A stretch of DNA of 64,000 nt from DATAEE01 sp036258175 (lineage in GTDB: Bacteria; Acidobacteriota; Vicinamibacteria; Vicinamibacterales; 2-12-FULL-66-21): NCBI GenBank assembly GCA_036258175.1, contig DATAEE010000345.1:1-64000 (forward strand), given 5' to 3'. Under the pieces are notes generated by a model that made no database searches, was not told the origin of the DNA, and saw only the letters and a program-made list of their open reading frames with translations. A program made the position numbers and the translations under genes. This document shows positions 38,370-46,812 of the stretch, piece after piece. Numbering within the stretch: the stretch's first letter is position 1; each line of letters starts with the position of its first letter.

Positions 38370-38915
38370 TCAGATCTCTTCGATGGTCAGGTTCGAATTC
38401 GTGTAGATGCAGATTTCCGCGGCCGTTTTCATCGCCTCTTCGGCGATCGCGTGGGCATCGAGCGACGTATGACGCGCGAGCGCCTTTGCCGCTGCCATCG
38501 CGTACGGACCGCCCGAACCGATCGCAATTATCCCGTCGTCCGGCTCGATGAGATCGCCGGTGCCGGACAGGAGAAACGTCACGGATTTGTCGAGCACGAT
38601 GAGCATGGCCTCGAGCCGGCGCAAGACACGGTCGGTGCGCCAGTCCTTGGCCAACTCGACCGCCGATCGCTCCAGGTTGCCGCGATATTGCTCGAGCTTC
38701 GCTTCGAACCTCGCGAAGAGCGAGAACGAGTCGGCAGCCGAGCCGGCGAACCCGGCGAGGACGCGGTCGTTGTACAGACGCCGGATCTTGCGCGCGCCGT
38801 GTTTGACGACGGTAGCCCCGAACGTCACCTGACCGTCGCTGGCCATCACGGCCCGCCCGTTATGACGTACGGCGAGGACGGTCGTCGCGCGGTGCACTTT
38901 TCCGGATACTAACAC
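38370..38915 (-). CDS. hslV: HslV, proteolytic subunit of the HslVU protease
   Basis: This 181-residue Ntn-hydrolase is the peptidase ring of HslVU. The catalytic threonine is Thr11 in VHRATTVLAVRHNGR, exposed after removal of a 10-residue propeptide. MASDGQVTFG, LYNDRVLAGFAGSAADSFSL, VELAKDWRTDRVLRRLEAML and IIAIGSGGPYAMAAAKALAR are family hallmarks, and it ends ICIYTNSNLTIEEI. The start codon is GTG. It is the first gene of an eleven-gene minus-strand run, so the run's promoter should lie in 38916-39109, which also holds the promoter of the divergent PEGA-domain gene. No strong promoter could be pinned down there. Confidence 0.97.
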   Translation of the reverse strand: MLVSGKVHRATTVLAVRHNGRAVMASDGQVTFGATVVKHGARKIRRLYNDRVLAGFAGSAADSFSLFARFEAKLEQYRGNLERSAVELAKDWRTDRVLRRLEAMLIVLDKSVTFLLSGTGDLIEPDDGIIAIGSGGPYAMAAAKALARHTSLDAHAIAEEAMKTAAEICIYTNSNLTIEEI

Positions 38916-39109
38916 GCGAAAATGGGATCGGCTCGACGCGTCCGCGCGTACAGGCGGGGTGACACCCGGGGCCTTTCAGAGGACAAGAACCGGGGCTATC
39001 TCCTTGATTTCACGCGGAAATCCGGCTACTTTCGCGGTATACGTCCTGGCAGTAGAGTTGCTTTCTGCTTCCAAAGCGGTCCTCTTCTGGTCCGCCAAGG
39101 AGTTTCGAG

Positions 39110-39997
39110 ATGAAGCGCGCGGCACTGACCTCCAGCACGGCGCTTGCGGTCATGGCCCTGTTCTCGGCGTCGTTGCTCGCGCAGAGCTCACCGCGAGAAT
39201 CTGGAACGCCGCGCCACGGCGGCGGTGGCGGCGAACGTTCGGGCGTGGCCGTTCCGCGAGGCAGCGGCGACTCGGGCGGCAGCAGCGGCTCGAGCGTCAC
39301 GAGCAGCGGAGGCGGAAGTTCCTCGTCCGCGCCGTCGTCCGGCGGCGGTGCAGTCGCCGGCCACGGACGCGATCGCGCGTCAACGCGGAGCGCGCCTGAA
39401 CGGCGACACGGGCCATCGAGTTCCTCGAACGGTTCGGCGCGTTCGCGCGTGCCGTCCAGCGGCAGCGGCAGCGAACCGAACGCGATCGGTCCCGCCGACA
39501 GAGAGGCGCCACAATACGCGCGGCCTCGCGGTGACCGACCCGCCGTTAGTTCTGCCGTCCCGAGATCGACGGTACCGGGCGGACCCGTCTACCCGGTTTA
39601 TCCAATCTATCCGGGCTACGGCTATGGCATTTACTATCCGGGCTACTGGGGCTTCGGCGCTTTCTACTATGACCCGTGGTTCGGGGGCGGGTACGGGTAC
39701 CCGTACGGCGGCTACTACGGTGGTGGGTACGGAGGCGGTTACTCCGGAAGCGCGTACTACGGCGACTACGGAAAGCTCCGGTTGAAGGTCAAGCCACGGG
39801 AAGCGCAGGTCTACGTGGACGGTTACTTCTCGGGCGTCGTCGATCAGTTCGACGGCGTGTTCCAGCGGCTGACGTTGCAGGCCGGCGGCCACCGCGTTGA
39901 GATTCGCGCCGACGGGTTCCAGACGCTTAGCTTCGAAGTCATGATCGCCCCGAACGAGACGGTGACCTACTCCGGAGAGCTGAAGCCCGCTCCATAG
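39110..39997 (+). CDS. Secreted Gly/Tyr-rich protein with C-terminal PEGA domain
   Basis: This 295-residue protein has AGGAG seven bases before its ATG and a signal peptide ending SASLLAQ. A low-complexity Ser/Gly region follows to about residue 150 (GGSSGSSVTSSGGGSSSSAP). Next comes a striking Tyr/Gly/Pro segment (YPVYPIYPGYGYGIYYPGYW) with WFGGGYGYPYGGYYGGGYGG, then a PEGA domain of about 70 residues: KLRLKVKPREAQVYVDGYFS and LTLQAGGHRVEIRADGFQTL. PEGA domains bind at cell surfaces. The Gly/Tyr-rich part may be disordered or adhesive. The gene is divergent from hslV and followed 11 bp later by a small membrane protein gene. Confidence 0.82.
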   Translation: MKRAALTSSTALAVMALFSASLLAQSSPRESGTPRHGGGGGERSGVAVPRGSGDSGGSSGSSVTSSGGGSSSSAPSSGGGAVAGHGRDRASTRSAPERRHGPSSSSNGSARSRVPSSGSGSEPNAIGPADREAPQYARPRGDRPAVSSAVPRSTVPGGPVYPVYPIYPGYGYGIYYPGYWGFGAFYYDPWFGGGYGYPYGGYYGGGYGGGYSGSAYYGDYGKLRLKVKPREAQVYVDGYFSGVVDQFDGVFQRLTLQAGGHRVEIRADGFQTLSFEVMIAPNETVTYSGELKPAP

Positions 39998-40008
39998 TTG
40001 CTCACAAC

Positions 40009-40395
40009 TTGTCATCCGATCGGCGGCTCTCGCTCATCGCAGCCATCTCGGGCCTCTACGATTTCGTCGTAGGGGCCCTTCTTCTTTCAATCCCGGCGCA
40101 AGTCGCGAACTGGTTCGGCTCGCCGCCACCTTCTCCGGTCATCAACGCGAATCTGAACGGGATGTTTCTGGTCGCCGTCGGCGTCGGCTACCTGCTGCCG
40201 TATCGTGAGCCGCAGAGGTATCGTGGCTATTTGTGGGTCATGGGACCGCTGTTGAAGGGCGGAGGCGCGCTGATCTTCGTGTTGGACTATTTCTTCCGCG
40301 GATCGCCGTCCGCGTTTCTGTTGTTTGCAGCCTCGGATGGCGCGCTGGCGCTCGTGACGTGGTGGGCGCTCGTTACATCTCCGGCTAAGTCCTAA
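40009..40395 (+). CDS. Small four-helix membrane protein, unknown function
   Basis: This 128-residue protein starts with a TTG 11 bp after the PEGA-domain gene. Four membrane segments are visible: LSLIAAISGLYDFVVGALLL, NLNGMFLVAVGVGYLLP, LWVMGPLLKGGGALIFVLDY and AFLLFAASDGALALVTWWAL. Short loops carry PYREPQRYRGY. No family was named with confidence. Its 3' end overlaps that of the convergent GT-C gene by 4 bp. A different start codon slightly downstream cannot be excluded. Confidence 0.6.
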   Translation: MSSDRRLSLIAAISGLYDFVVGALLLSIPAQVANWFGSPPPSPVINANLNGMFLVAVGVGYLLPYREPQRYRGYLWVMGPLLKGGGALIFVLDYFFRGSPSAFLLFAASDGALALVTWWALVTSPAKS

Positions 40396-42074
40396 TCGTT
40401 CTCTTTGTTCGTCGCTGATCCGGCGGAGAGAGCGGGCAGCGGCTCGACCTGGAAGGTCCTTGCGTCCAGCCGGTACGCCCGTCGGTCCGGGGCAACAGCG
40501 CGAAGCTCCGCGTTTCGGGATCCGCGATCGTAGACGAGCCAGCGGGAAGCCGACGCGAGGTCCGGCTCGTTTCGCGTGAGCGCGAGATGAGGACTGTGAT
40601 TGGGCGGATACGAGACGAATACGACGGCCTTTTCCGCCGGAAGGGCGTTGTCCATCGCCGACTCGACCGCCCGATGGAACGCATGTCGAGTATCGACGGC
40701 GGAACGAACCCGAACGATGTCGCTGACGCCGAGCGGCACCAGGAGCATCATGGCCGCCAGCGTTGCATTCGCCGTTGCGGCGGGCCAATGGGCCGACTCC
40801 CCCACATCTGCGTCGTTGAACTTGAGAAAGAGCCGGCCGAGCTGGCGCGCCGCGAGGTAATAGAAGATTGGAAGCACTTCGACGTAGTACACGATCCACA
40901 TCGGCGAGTGCGCGAAAGAAAGATAGGCCAGTAAGAGGATGACGATCGGGATCAGGCCGAACCGCTCGCCAGCGGTGCCGTGACGCACGGCCGCAAGTAG
41001 CAGCGCGCCGAGCACGAGACGCCACCCTTCGGCAAACCAGAACAGGACTGCCAGAAGCCGCACGGCGAAGGCGGACGGAAGCGCCGAGAGCACATGACGC
41101 TGGTGCAGGTCGCGAGACCATTCTCCGACCGATGCGATTTCAGGCGGCAGATCCCGCATGGGCGCGGACAGATCGACGCCGAGCCCCGGCTTGTCGAAGG
41201 GAAAGTAAACCTTTGAGTAGTACGAGTAAGGATCCCGCCACCAGTCTCCAAGCGTCTGGTGATTCCAGAGCGGACCTAGCGCAAGAATCGCTCCCCCCAC
41301 GGCGGCCGGAATAATCAGGGTCTTCCAGCACCTGCCAGCCACCACCCGCCGCACCACGACAAAAGCGAGCGGCAGCGTCAGGGCGGCCATGGTCAGCGGC
41401 CGCGCGAGGAACCCCCAGGCCAGCGCGGCGGCGACGTACACGAGGTACGTCCCGCGCTCGGAGTCCAGCCAGCGCAGTGTGGCCCATCCCGCGATCATCC
41501 ATGCGGCGGAGCTCGTGGTCTCCGAGAAATATGATGCGGACCAGTGCAGCGTCGGCCAGGCTGTGGTCCAGAGCCACCATGTGAGGAGCGCCACCCACTC
41601 GTTCGCCAGGCGACGCGCAATCCAGAAGGTCAGTGCTCCTGAGATCCCCGTCAATAGCGCGGGCATCAGCCCGGGCAGGCCGAGCCAGATCCCCGGCACG
41701 AGCGTCAACGCGTGGGCCGGCGGGTATTTCGCAAACACTGCCGGCTCGATGAACACGTGCATCTGTTCGAAGAACGCCGGGATTGGGGGGGGCGGTGCAG
41801 TCCAGCGCCCGCGCGCGAAGATCTGCGCCTGCAGGAGGTAGGCACGCTCGTCGTGGACCACGCCAGGCGCATCGAACGAACGCCACACGACACCAACAGT
41901 CGCCACCGTCAGAAGTCCCGCCGCGACCGGCGCCCAGCGGCTCTGCAACAAGGCTGAGGTCCGACCCGGAAAGACCGTCCAACTGCGACTCCGTCGCGCG
42001 ATCCAGATGAAGCCGGCAAACACGAGTACCGCAAGCCCGACGGCGAGCGGCGTGACTATCGGAGGGGTGACCAT
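40392..42074 (-). CDS. GT-C-type membrane glycosyltransferase (GT39/ArnT-like)
   Basis: From the ATG at 42074 this is a 560-residue protein with about ten membrane helices. The first large periplasmic loop has the acidic motif VVHDERAYLLQAQIFARGRW, typical of the Asp/Glu catalytic motif of GT-C enzymes that use polyprenyl-phosphate sugars. Further helices include LMPALLTGISGALTFWIARR and WGFLARPLTMAALTLPLAFV. The C-terminal 130 residues are soluble. A TTG at 42089 would add five residues. It overlaps the methyltransferase gene by 19 bp. With the polyprenol-type GT2 two genes upstream it could attach a lipid-carried sugar to a surface molecule, which is inference from context. Confidence 0.75.
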   Translation of the reverse strand: MVTPPIVTPLAVGLAVLVFAGFIWIARRSRSWTVFPGRTSALLQSRWAPVAAGLLTVATVGVVWRSFDAPGVVHDERAYLLQAQIFARGRWTAPPPPIPAFFEQMHVFIEPAVFAKYPPAHALTLVPGIWLGLPGLMPALLTGISGALTFWIARRLANEWVALLTWWLWTTAWPTLHWSASYFSETTSSAAWMIAGWATLRWLDSERGTYLVYVAAALAWGFLARPLTMAALTLPLAFVVVRRVVAGRCWKTLIIPAAVGGAILALGPLWNHQTLGDWWRDPYSYYSKVYFPFDKPGLGVDLSAPMRDLPPEIASVGEWSRDLHQRHVLSALPSAFAVRLLAVLFWFAEGWRLVLGALLLAAVRHGTAGERFGLIPIVILLLAYLSFAHSPMWIVYYVEVLPIFYYLAARQLGRLFLKFNDADVGESAHWPAATANATLAAMMLLVPLGVSDIVRVRSAVDTRHAFHRAVESAMDNALPAEKAVVFVSYPPNHSPHLALTRNEPDLASASRWLVYDRGSRNAELRAVAPDRRAYRLDARTFQVEPLPALSAGSATNKEND

Positions 42075-42760
42075 TCGCTCTTCTGGCAAAGAACCAGGTA
42101 CTGCGCGCCGGCGGGAACCCGCACGAGATGCGCTTCGAGCGGCCGCAACGCGGCGAGCGCCCGCGGGAAGAGAAACAGGAAATCGGTCCCGAGCGGACGG
42201 AACCCGGCCTGGACGAGCACCCGGCGCGCCGCGGGAGCGGAGATCAGCTTCGCGTCGCGATCAAAGGGTATACGGCTCATGACGAGACGCGTGCCGGGAT
42301 TCCACGGATTGTTCTCCCAGAAGGCGAAGTAGCCGCCGGGACCAAGCGATCGTCGGATCAAGCCGAGCGCTTCCGACCGCCGCGCCGGCTCGATGTGGTG
42401 GAAGACACCGTTGCAATAAGCGACGTCGAAGGGACCTGAAGCCTCGACATCCTGGATCGTCCTGAACTCCAATCGAGGATCCGGATGATCGCGACGCGCG
42501 ATCGCGAGGATCTTCCGGGACACATCGGCGCCGACGACGACTTCCGCGCCGAGCTGCTCGAGCAGTTCTCCGCCTGTGCCGCCGGTTCCACATCCGAAGT
42601 CGAGTAGCCGGCGGGGCCGCGCGCCGAGCTCTGCCAGGCGACGTGCCGTCCACCGGACGCGCTCCCGCGCGAAGTGCTCCTTTGATTCGCCGGAGATCGA
42701 CAACCCCTTCTCGAGCGCCTCGTCGTACTGCAGGGCGTAGGCGTCGAACTCCGAACTCAT
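42056..42760 (-). CDS. Class I SAM-dependent methyltransferase
   Basis: This 234-residue protein starts at the ATG at 42760, whose first base is shared with the stop of the GT2 gene. The frame remains open far upstream but that part is antisense-like and lacks meaning. The Rossmann motif I is RRLLDFGCGTGGTGGELLEQ, followed by VVVGADVSRKILAIARR (motif Post-I with Asp), FDVAYCNGVFHHIEP (motif II) and RRSLGPGGYFAFWENNPWNP (motif III). The tail MSRIPFDRDAKLISAPAARR resembles methyltransferases near glycosyltransferase loci. The target is unknown, perhaps a sugar or polyprenol-linked glycan. Confidence 0.9.
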   Translation of the reverse strand: MSSEFDAYALQYDEALEKGLSISGESKEHFARERVRWTARRLAELGARPRRLLDFGCGTGGTGGELLEQLGAEVVVGADVSRKILAIARRDHPDPRLEFRTIQDVEASGPFDVAYCNGVFHHIEPARRSEALGLIRRSLGPGGYFAFWENNPWNPGTRLVMSRIPFDRDAKLISAPAARRVLVQAGFRPLGTDFLFLFPRALAALRPLEAHLVRVPAGAQYLVLCQKSEWSPLR

Positions 42761-43941
42761 CAGCGGCGTCGCAGGTCCAGCAAACTCAGGACGAAGAACG
42801 AGAGGATGGTCTGGTAACCCAACACGGCGAGCGTGACTCCGGGCACGACCAGCCGCATGGTCTCGGCGTAGTTCAGACGGCCGAAGTCCCGAACGCGCCA
42901 TTCGTTCACCGCGGCGGCCAGCATCACGACGCCGACGGCGACCGTGGTCACGCCGATGACAAGTCCACGCTCGAGCGAGAACAGCTTCAAGAAGCGATCG
43001 ACGCGCGGATCGGCAGGCAGCAGGTGTTCGGTGATGGCGAATGCCTTCGCAATCAGTGAGAAAAGCATGCTCTGGTATCCGCAGATGACCGCCAGGCTGG
43101 CGAACAGCAGCGTGTGCGCGTCGAACGTCATGCGCCCCAGCGTCAAGCCAGGCATCGCGAGCGTATATCCGGCAAGGCCGGCCACGACCAGGATCAGGCC
43201 GGGCCGGAAAAACAACCGGCGTGGCGTGCACATCAGGAAAAACCGCAAAGTCCTCCACCCGTCGCGAAAGGTCTTGAGGTGTGGTGGGTGACTCTTCCGG
43301 CCGTCGGGGTGCAACGTGATCGGCACTTCGGCGATCCGGGCCTGCGCCAGGCTGGCCTTGATGATCATCTCGGTCGCGAATTCCATGCCGGTGCAGCGCT
43401 GATCGAGCCGCTGATACAGTTCCTTCGTGAAGCCGCGGAGGCCGCAGTAGATGTCGTGGACCGGCGCGCGAAACCAGGTCCGCGCGATGCGCGAGAACAT
43501 CGGGTTGCCCAGCCACCGGTGCAGCCGCGGCATGGCGCCGGGCAGCACACGGCCGCCGCCCGATTCGAGCCGGCACCCTTGGACCAAGTCGTATCCTTCG
43601 CGGAGACGCTCGACGAATTTCGGCACTTCGCCGAAGTCGTAGCTGTCGTCCGCATCACCCATGATGATGAATCGACCGCGCGCGGCGTCGATCCCGCCCA
43701 TCAATGCGGCGCCGTAGCCTCGGGCCGTTACCGGTACCACCCGCGCCCCCTCATTACGAGCAATCGCGGGAGAGTCGTCCGTGCTGCCGTTGTCGGCGAC
43801 GATCACTTCGCCGGCGATGCTGGCCCCCTCCATCCCGCGCCGCGCCTTCCGGATGCAGCTGGCCAGCGTGTCGGCCTCGTTCAGGCAGGGCATGACGACC
43901 GACAACTCGACAACGCGCAGTGCAGATCCGTGAACGGACAT
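42760..43941 (-). CDS. Family 2 glycosyltransferase with C-terminal membrane helices
   Basis: The best start is the ATG at 43941 (MSVHGSALRVVELSVVMPCL), giving 393 residues. The GT-A domain shows LSVVMPCLNEADTLASCIRK, VIVADNGSTDDSPAIARNEG, GAALMGGIDAARGRFIIMGD and the metal-binding ADDSYDFGEVPKF. HDIYCGLRGFTKELYQRLD and MEFATEMIIKASLAQARIAE are typical of dolichyl/polyprenyl-phosphate sugar transferases. Four C-terminal helices follow (LILVVAGLAGYTLAMPGLTL, LLFASLAVICGYQSMLFSLI). It likely loads a sugar onto a polyprenyl phosphate for the GT-C enzyme downstream. In-frame upstream codons to 44049 overlap the APC gene and were rejected. Confidence 0.88.
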   Translation of the reverse strand: MSVHGSALRVVELSVVMPCLNEADTLASCIRKARRGMEGASIAGEVIVADNGSTDDSPAIARNEGARVVPVTARGYGAALMGGIDAARGRFIIMGDADDSYDFGEVPKFVERLREGYDLVQGCRLESGGGRVLPGAMPRLHRWLGNPMFSRIARTWFRAPVHDIYCGLRGFTKELYQRLDQRCTGMEFATEMIIKASLAQARIAEVPITLHPDGRKSHPPHLKTFRDGWRTLRFFLMCTPRRLFFRPGLILVVAGLAGYTLAMPGLTLGRMTFDAHTLLFASLAVICGYQSMLFSLIAKAFAITEHLLPADPRVDRFLKLFSLERGLVIGVTTVAVGVVMLAAAVNEWRVRDFGRLNYAETMRLVVPGVTLAVLGYQTILSFFVLSLLDLRRR

Positions 43942-44008
43942 GCCCTGATGACACCTCTCGTTAAGTTGTCGGACGGAGTGGGAGCCTTCGGTAGAGACGA
44001 TTGCTCGT

Positions 44009-45397
44009 CTAGGACGGGCGCCGGTTCGTCGCGCGCCGCCCTCGTGCAAACCAGAGGTACAGCGGAATCCCCGCGGCCATGATCAGGAGTCCGGCGCCCG
44101 ATGTGCGAGGATCTCTCACAATCGCGTTCAGGACGATGAGGACGCTCGCCACCGCAAAAATCCCTGGAACGATCGGATAACCCAGCGCTTTGAAAGGCCG
44201 CGGTGTGTTCGGCTCGCGCGCTCGGAGCACGAACAGCGCGACGACCGCGACGCCCGCAAACAACACCACCGCGAAGCCGGTGTAGCGGCCCAACGCATCG
44301 GCGCTTCCAGAGAGCACGAGCACCGCGCTCCAGACCGACTGGGCAATGATGGATTTCGCGGGCGTTTGATAGCGCGGATGAATCTCCGCGGCAGGCGGTA
44401 GAAACACGCCATCGCGCGCCATCGCGTAGTAGACGCGCGGTCCGGCGATCGTCATCGCGCTGATGCTGGCGGCCAGACTCACGAGCGACACGATTCCCAG
44501 GATGTCGCCTGCCCGTTCGCCGAGCAGCCGTTCAGCGATGACGTCGAGCACGCTGCCCTTCACGGCTGCGAGTTGATCGATTGGCAGAACGTACAGGTAC
44601 AGCACATTCAACAGCACGTAGATGACGACGACTGCGGCCGTTCCGACCGCGAGTGCGATCGGAACGTTACGCGATGGATCGCGAATTTCCTCGGCGACGT
44701 ACGACGCAGCGTTCCAGCCTGAATACGCGAACATCACCGGCACGAGTGCGAGCAGCCATGATGTGGGGGAGACCGGCCCAGCGGCGACTTGGACGTTCGC
44801 CATCGACCCGCTACCGAACGACAGGCCGACAACGATGAACAGAAGCAGTGCCGTGACTTTCAACGCGGCCAGAATGTTGCCGACGACGCGGCCCGGCCCG
44901 ACTCCACGGATGTGAATCGCGGCCATCAGCGCGATGATGGCGATGGCCACCAGCGTCTGAGCGGAAAACGTCAAGGGTATCCACGGCAACGGGACAACGA
45001 ACCACGGCTCGCTCGTCACTGTACCCGCCGGCATGAATCGCACGAGATAGAACGCGAAGATCATCGCGGTCGTGGCGATCGCACCGGAGAACCCGGCGAC
45101 AAACGACGTCCATCCGGTCAGGAAGGCTGCCGGGCGGCCGAACGCCGCGTCCAGGTACACGTATTCGCCGCCCGCTTTCGGACGCATGACGGCGAGCTCG
45201 GCGTACGCCATCGCGCCGGCAAACGCGAGTGCGCCGCCTGCGGCCCACACCGCGAGGAACGGCCACGGGCTCGGCACGGTCGCGGCAATCCCGGGCGAAA
45301 AAAACAGAATGCCGCCGCCGATGACGTTGGAGACGATGATCGCGGCCGCGTCGTACGGACCGAGGCGACGCTTGAGAGAAGGCTGTGTCGTCGTCAA
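44009..45397 (-). CDS. APC-superfamily amino acid permease
   Basis: This 462-residue transporter has about twelve membrane helices. Helix 1 carries DAAAIIVSNVIGGGILFFSP, the glycine-rich substrate site of APC carriers (here VIGGGI). AFAGAMAYAELAVMRPKAGG and EYVYLDAAFGRPAAFLTGWT form the conserved helix 2-3 region. MFAYSGWNAASYVAEEIRDP is helix 6 with its consensus motif, and RVYYAMARDGVFLPPAAEIH lies in the loop before helix 9. The likely substrate is an amino acid or polyamine in exchange or symport. It sits 6 bp after a putative lipoprotein gene and 67 bp before the GT2 gene. Confidence 0.92.
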   Translation of the reverse strand: MTTTQPSLKRRLGPYDAAAIIVSNVIGGGILFFSPGIAATVPSPWPFLAVWAAGGALAFAGAMAYAELAVMRPKAGGEYVYLDAAFGRPAAFLTGWTSFVAGFSGAIATTAMIFAFYLVRFMPAGTVTSEPWFVVPLPWIPLTFSAQTLVAIAIIALMAAIHIRGVGPGRVVGNILAALKVTALLLFIVVGLSFGSGSMANVQVAAGPVSPTSWLLALVPVMFAYSGWNAASYVAEEIRDPSRNVPIALAVGTAAVVVIYVLLNVLYLYVLPIDQLAAVKGSVLDVIAERLLGERAGDILGIVSLVSLAASISAMTIAGPRVYYAMARDGVFLPPAAEIHPRYQTPAKSIIAQSVWSAVLVLSGSADALGRYTGFAVVLFAGVAVVALFVLRAREPNTPRPFKALGYPIVPGIFAVASVLIVLNAIVRDPRTSGAGLLIMAAGIPLYLWFARGRRATNRRPS

Positions 45398-45403
45398 GCG
45401 CCG

Positions 45404-45898
45404 CTAGTTTGTCAGAAGTTGGCGCTCGACAGGGAATTCAGCGAGCTGCACCCACTGGTTGGAGGCGTGCTTGACCTGGATGCGGACGCGCGCATCCTGG
45501 AACCGGCTGTTCTGCAGCATCTCGGCTCGAGGCTGTTCGCCGGTATAGCCATGCTTGGCACGGACGACGAAACGGTCCGACGCCTGGCCCGGTGGAAGCC
45601 CGCTGCTGCCGATCCCGCGCAGATAGGTGTCATCCTCCCAGTCAGGCGGAACGACAAAGATGATGTTGAGCTGGACGCTGCCGACCTGCTGGGCGGCGGC
45701 GTTCTTCAGCTTGAACGCGATCGACGGCACGAGCTTGTTCTTGCCGTCGACGATCCCGGCGTCGAACCAGCCGGTCGTGACCTCGGTGACCTGCAGAGCC
45801 TGCTTGACGTCGACGCGAGGGCCGCAGCTGATCGAACCGGCCACCGCCACAGCAGCCGCCACCGCCGCCAACCACCGCGCGTGGGAGGGGGCCCGCAT
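45404..45898 (-). CDS. Putative lipoprotein, unknown
   Basis: From the ATG at 45898 this is 164 residues with a signal (RWLAAVAAAVAVAGSISC) and Cys25 as probable lipid site. The mature part is one beta-rich domain: VTEVTTGWFDAGIVDG, SIAFKLKNAAAQQVGSVQLN, IIFVVPPDW and ARVRIQVKHASNQWVQLAEF. It looks like an immunoglobulin-type or FxLYD-like fold that compares the strength of a polar surface, but no family was identified. The frame extends upstream to 45937 into the previous gene. It lies between a secreted protein gene (16-bp gap) and the APC gene (6 bp) in the sigma-factor run. Confidence 0.65.
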   Translation of the reverse strand: MRAPSHARWLAAVAAAVAVAGSISCGPRVDVKQALQVTEVTTGWFDAGIVDGKNKLVPSIAFKLKNAAAQQVGSVQLNIIFVVPPDWEDDTYLRGIGSSGLPPGQASDRFVVRAKHGYTGEQPRAEMLQNSRFQDARVRIQVKHASNQWVQLAEFPVERQLLTN

Positions 45899-45914
45899 GA
45901 CGCGCGATTCTAGA

Positions 45915-46802
45915 TCAGAACTGCCGGACCTCCACACGTTTTCGTGCCTCTTCCAGCGTCAGCGTCTTGGCCTGGAACGCCGCCAGATCGCTTCCCTTGA
46001 CGCGGATGATGAGTGTCGCAGGATCGTAGTTTTCGGCCGGTGACAGCGGGCCTTCCGCGTCGCGCGCGGCGACCGTCAGCCACTCGTCGGTCTCGAGTGC
46101 CATGACGCCGCCATACTCGAGCATGGCGTCGATCAGCGCGTTCTTGATGGTTTCCGTGTAGAGCAGATCGGGATCGGCCGGCGGCGCGGCGGGTACGGGG
46201 AGCGGCGGCGCGCTCGGCGCGGCCGGAGCTCCCGCGTCGGCCACATCAGCAGCCGTCACCGGCCGGGCATCGTCGCCGCGCACCTGCCGCTGCGTGGGTG
46301 CGACCTGGGCCTCGAGCCGGCGCAGCCATTGATTCAACGCGACCTTCATGCGCTCGTCGGACAGGCGCTGGAATTCACGCCGGCCTTCCTCGAACATCCG
46401 CCGCGTGGCGGCGAAGTCCGGCTCGAGCGTTCGCATGATGGCAAGCGCGCTTTCGCGCATGGCAGGAATCTCGACGTCGAAGAAGAGGCCGTAGCCGTCG
46501 AGCGCGAATCCTCGCGCGCGCGCCGCGCCGCTCAGGAAGAGAAGGTTCTGACCGACCGGCTGGAGTTGACGGCTGACCTGGCCTGCACCGTGGGTGACGG
46601 CGCCAACGAGCGCCCCCTCCATCACGCGAACCTGATAGCGGCGCTTCGACTGCGCGTCGGCCTGCGACGGCGGCGTCTGCGCCATGGCAACCGAGGAAAA
46701 TGCGAGCGCAGCAACACCCAGCGCCGCGCGCATCATCACTTTGCTCATAACCTTTTGACCCATTGCGTCCGGCTTTAGCCGGACTTCGTTGAGAACTCTC
46801 AT
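45915..46802 (-). CDS. Secreted protein of unknown function in an ECF sigma operon
   Basis: The ATG at 46802 has GAGG at a 5-nt spacing and lies 10 bp after the anti-sigma stop, giving 295 residues. The first 18 residues (RVLNEVRLKPDAMGQKVM) are encoded partly by a GTCCGGC palindrome. The proper signal peptide starts at the in-frame ATG at 46748 (MSKVMMRAALGVAALAFSSV, cleaved after AMAQ), so either start is possible. The mature protein is helical around residues 120-165 (EPDFAATRRMFEEGRREFQR), with a Pro/Ala hinge (APSAPPLPVPAAPPADPDLL) and a C-terminal strand-rich unit. No family was recognised. Confidence 0.65.
   Translation of the reverse strand: MRVLNEVRLKPDAMGQKVMSKVMMRAALGVAALAFSSVAMAQTPPSQADAQSKRRYQVRVMEGALVGAVTHGAGQVSRQLQPVGQNLLFLSGAARARGFALDGYGLFFDVEIPAMRESALAIMRTLEPDFAATRRMFEEGRREFQRLSDERMKVALNQWLRRLEAQVAPTQRQVRGDDARPVTAADVADAGAPAAPSAPPLPVPAAPPADPDLLYTETIKNALIDAMLEYGGVMALETDEWLTVAARDAEGPLSPAENYDPATLIIRVKGSDLAAFQAKTLTLEEARKRVEVRQF
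46767..46784. repeat. Palindrome GTCCGGC-TTTA-GCCGGAC, REP-like copy
   Basis: This perfect 7-bp inverted repeat with a 4-nt loop lies inside the 5' end of the secreted-protein gene and is translated as VRLKPDA. A second one with the same arms is at 53657-53674. The fixed arms and short loop mark a dispersed palindromic family rather than chance. Confidence 0.55.
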
Positions 46803-46812
46803 GTGATCCTCG

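Noticed and set aside
42761..43576. Upstream extension of the methyltransferase frame
   Set aside because: The open frame continues 270 codons beyond the methyltransferase start but only as an out-of-frame reading of the GT2 gene. The ATG at 42760 gives the complete fold.
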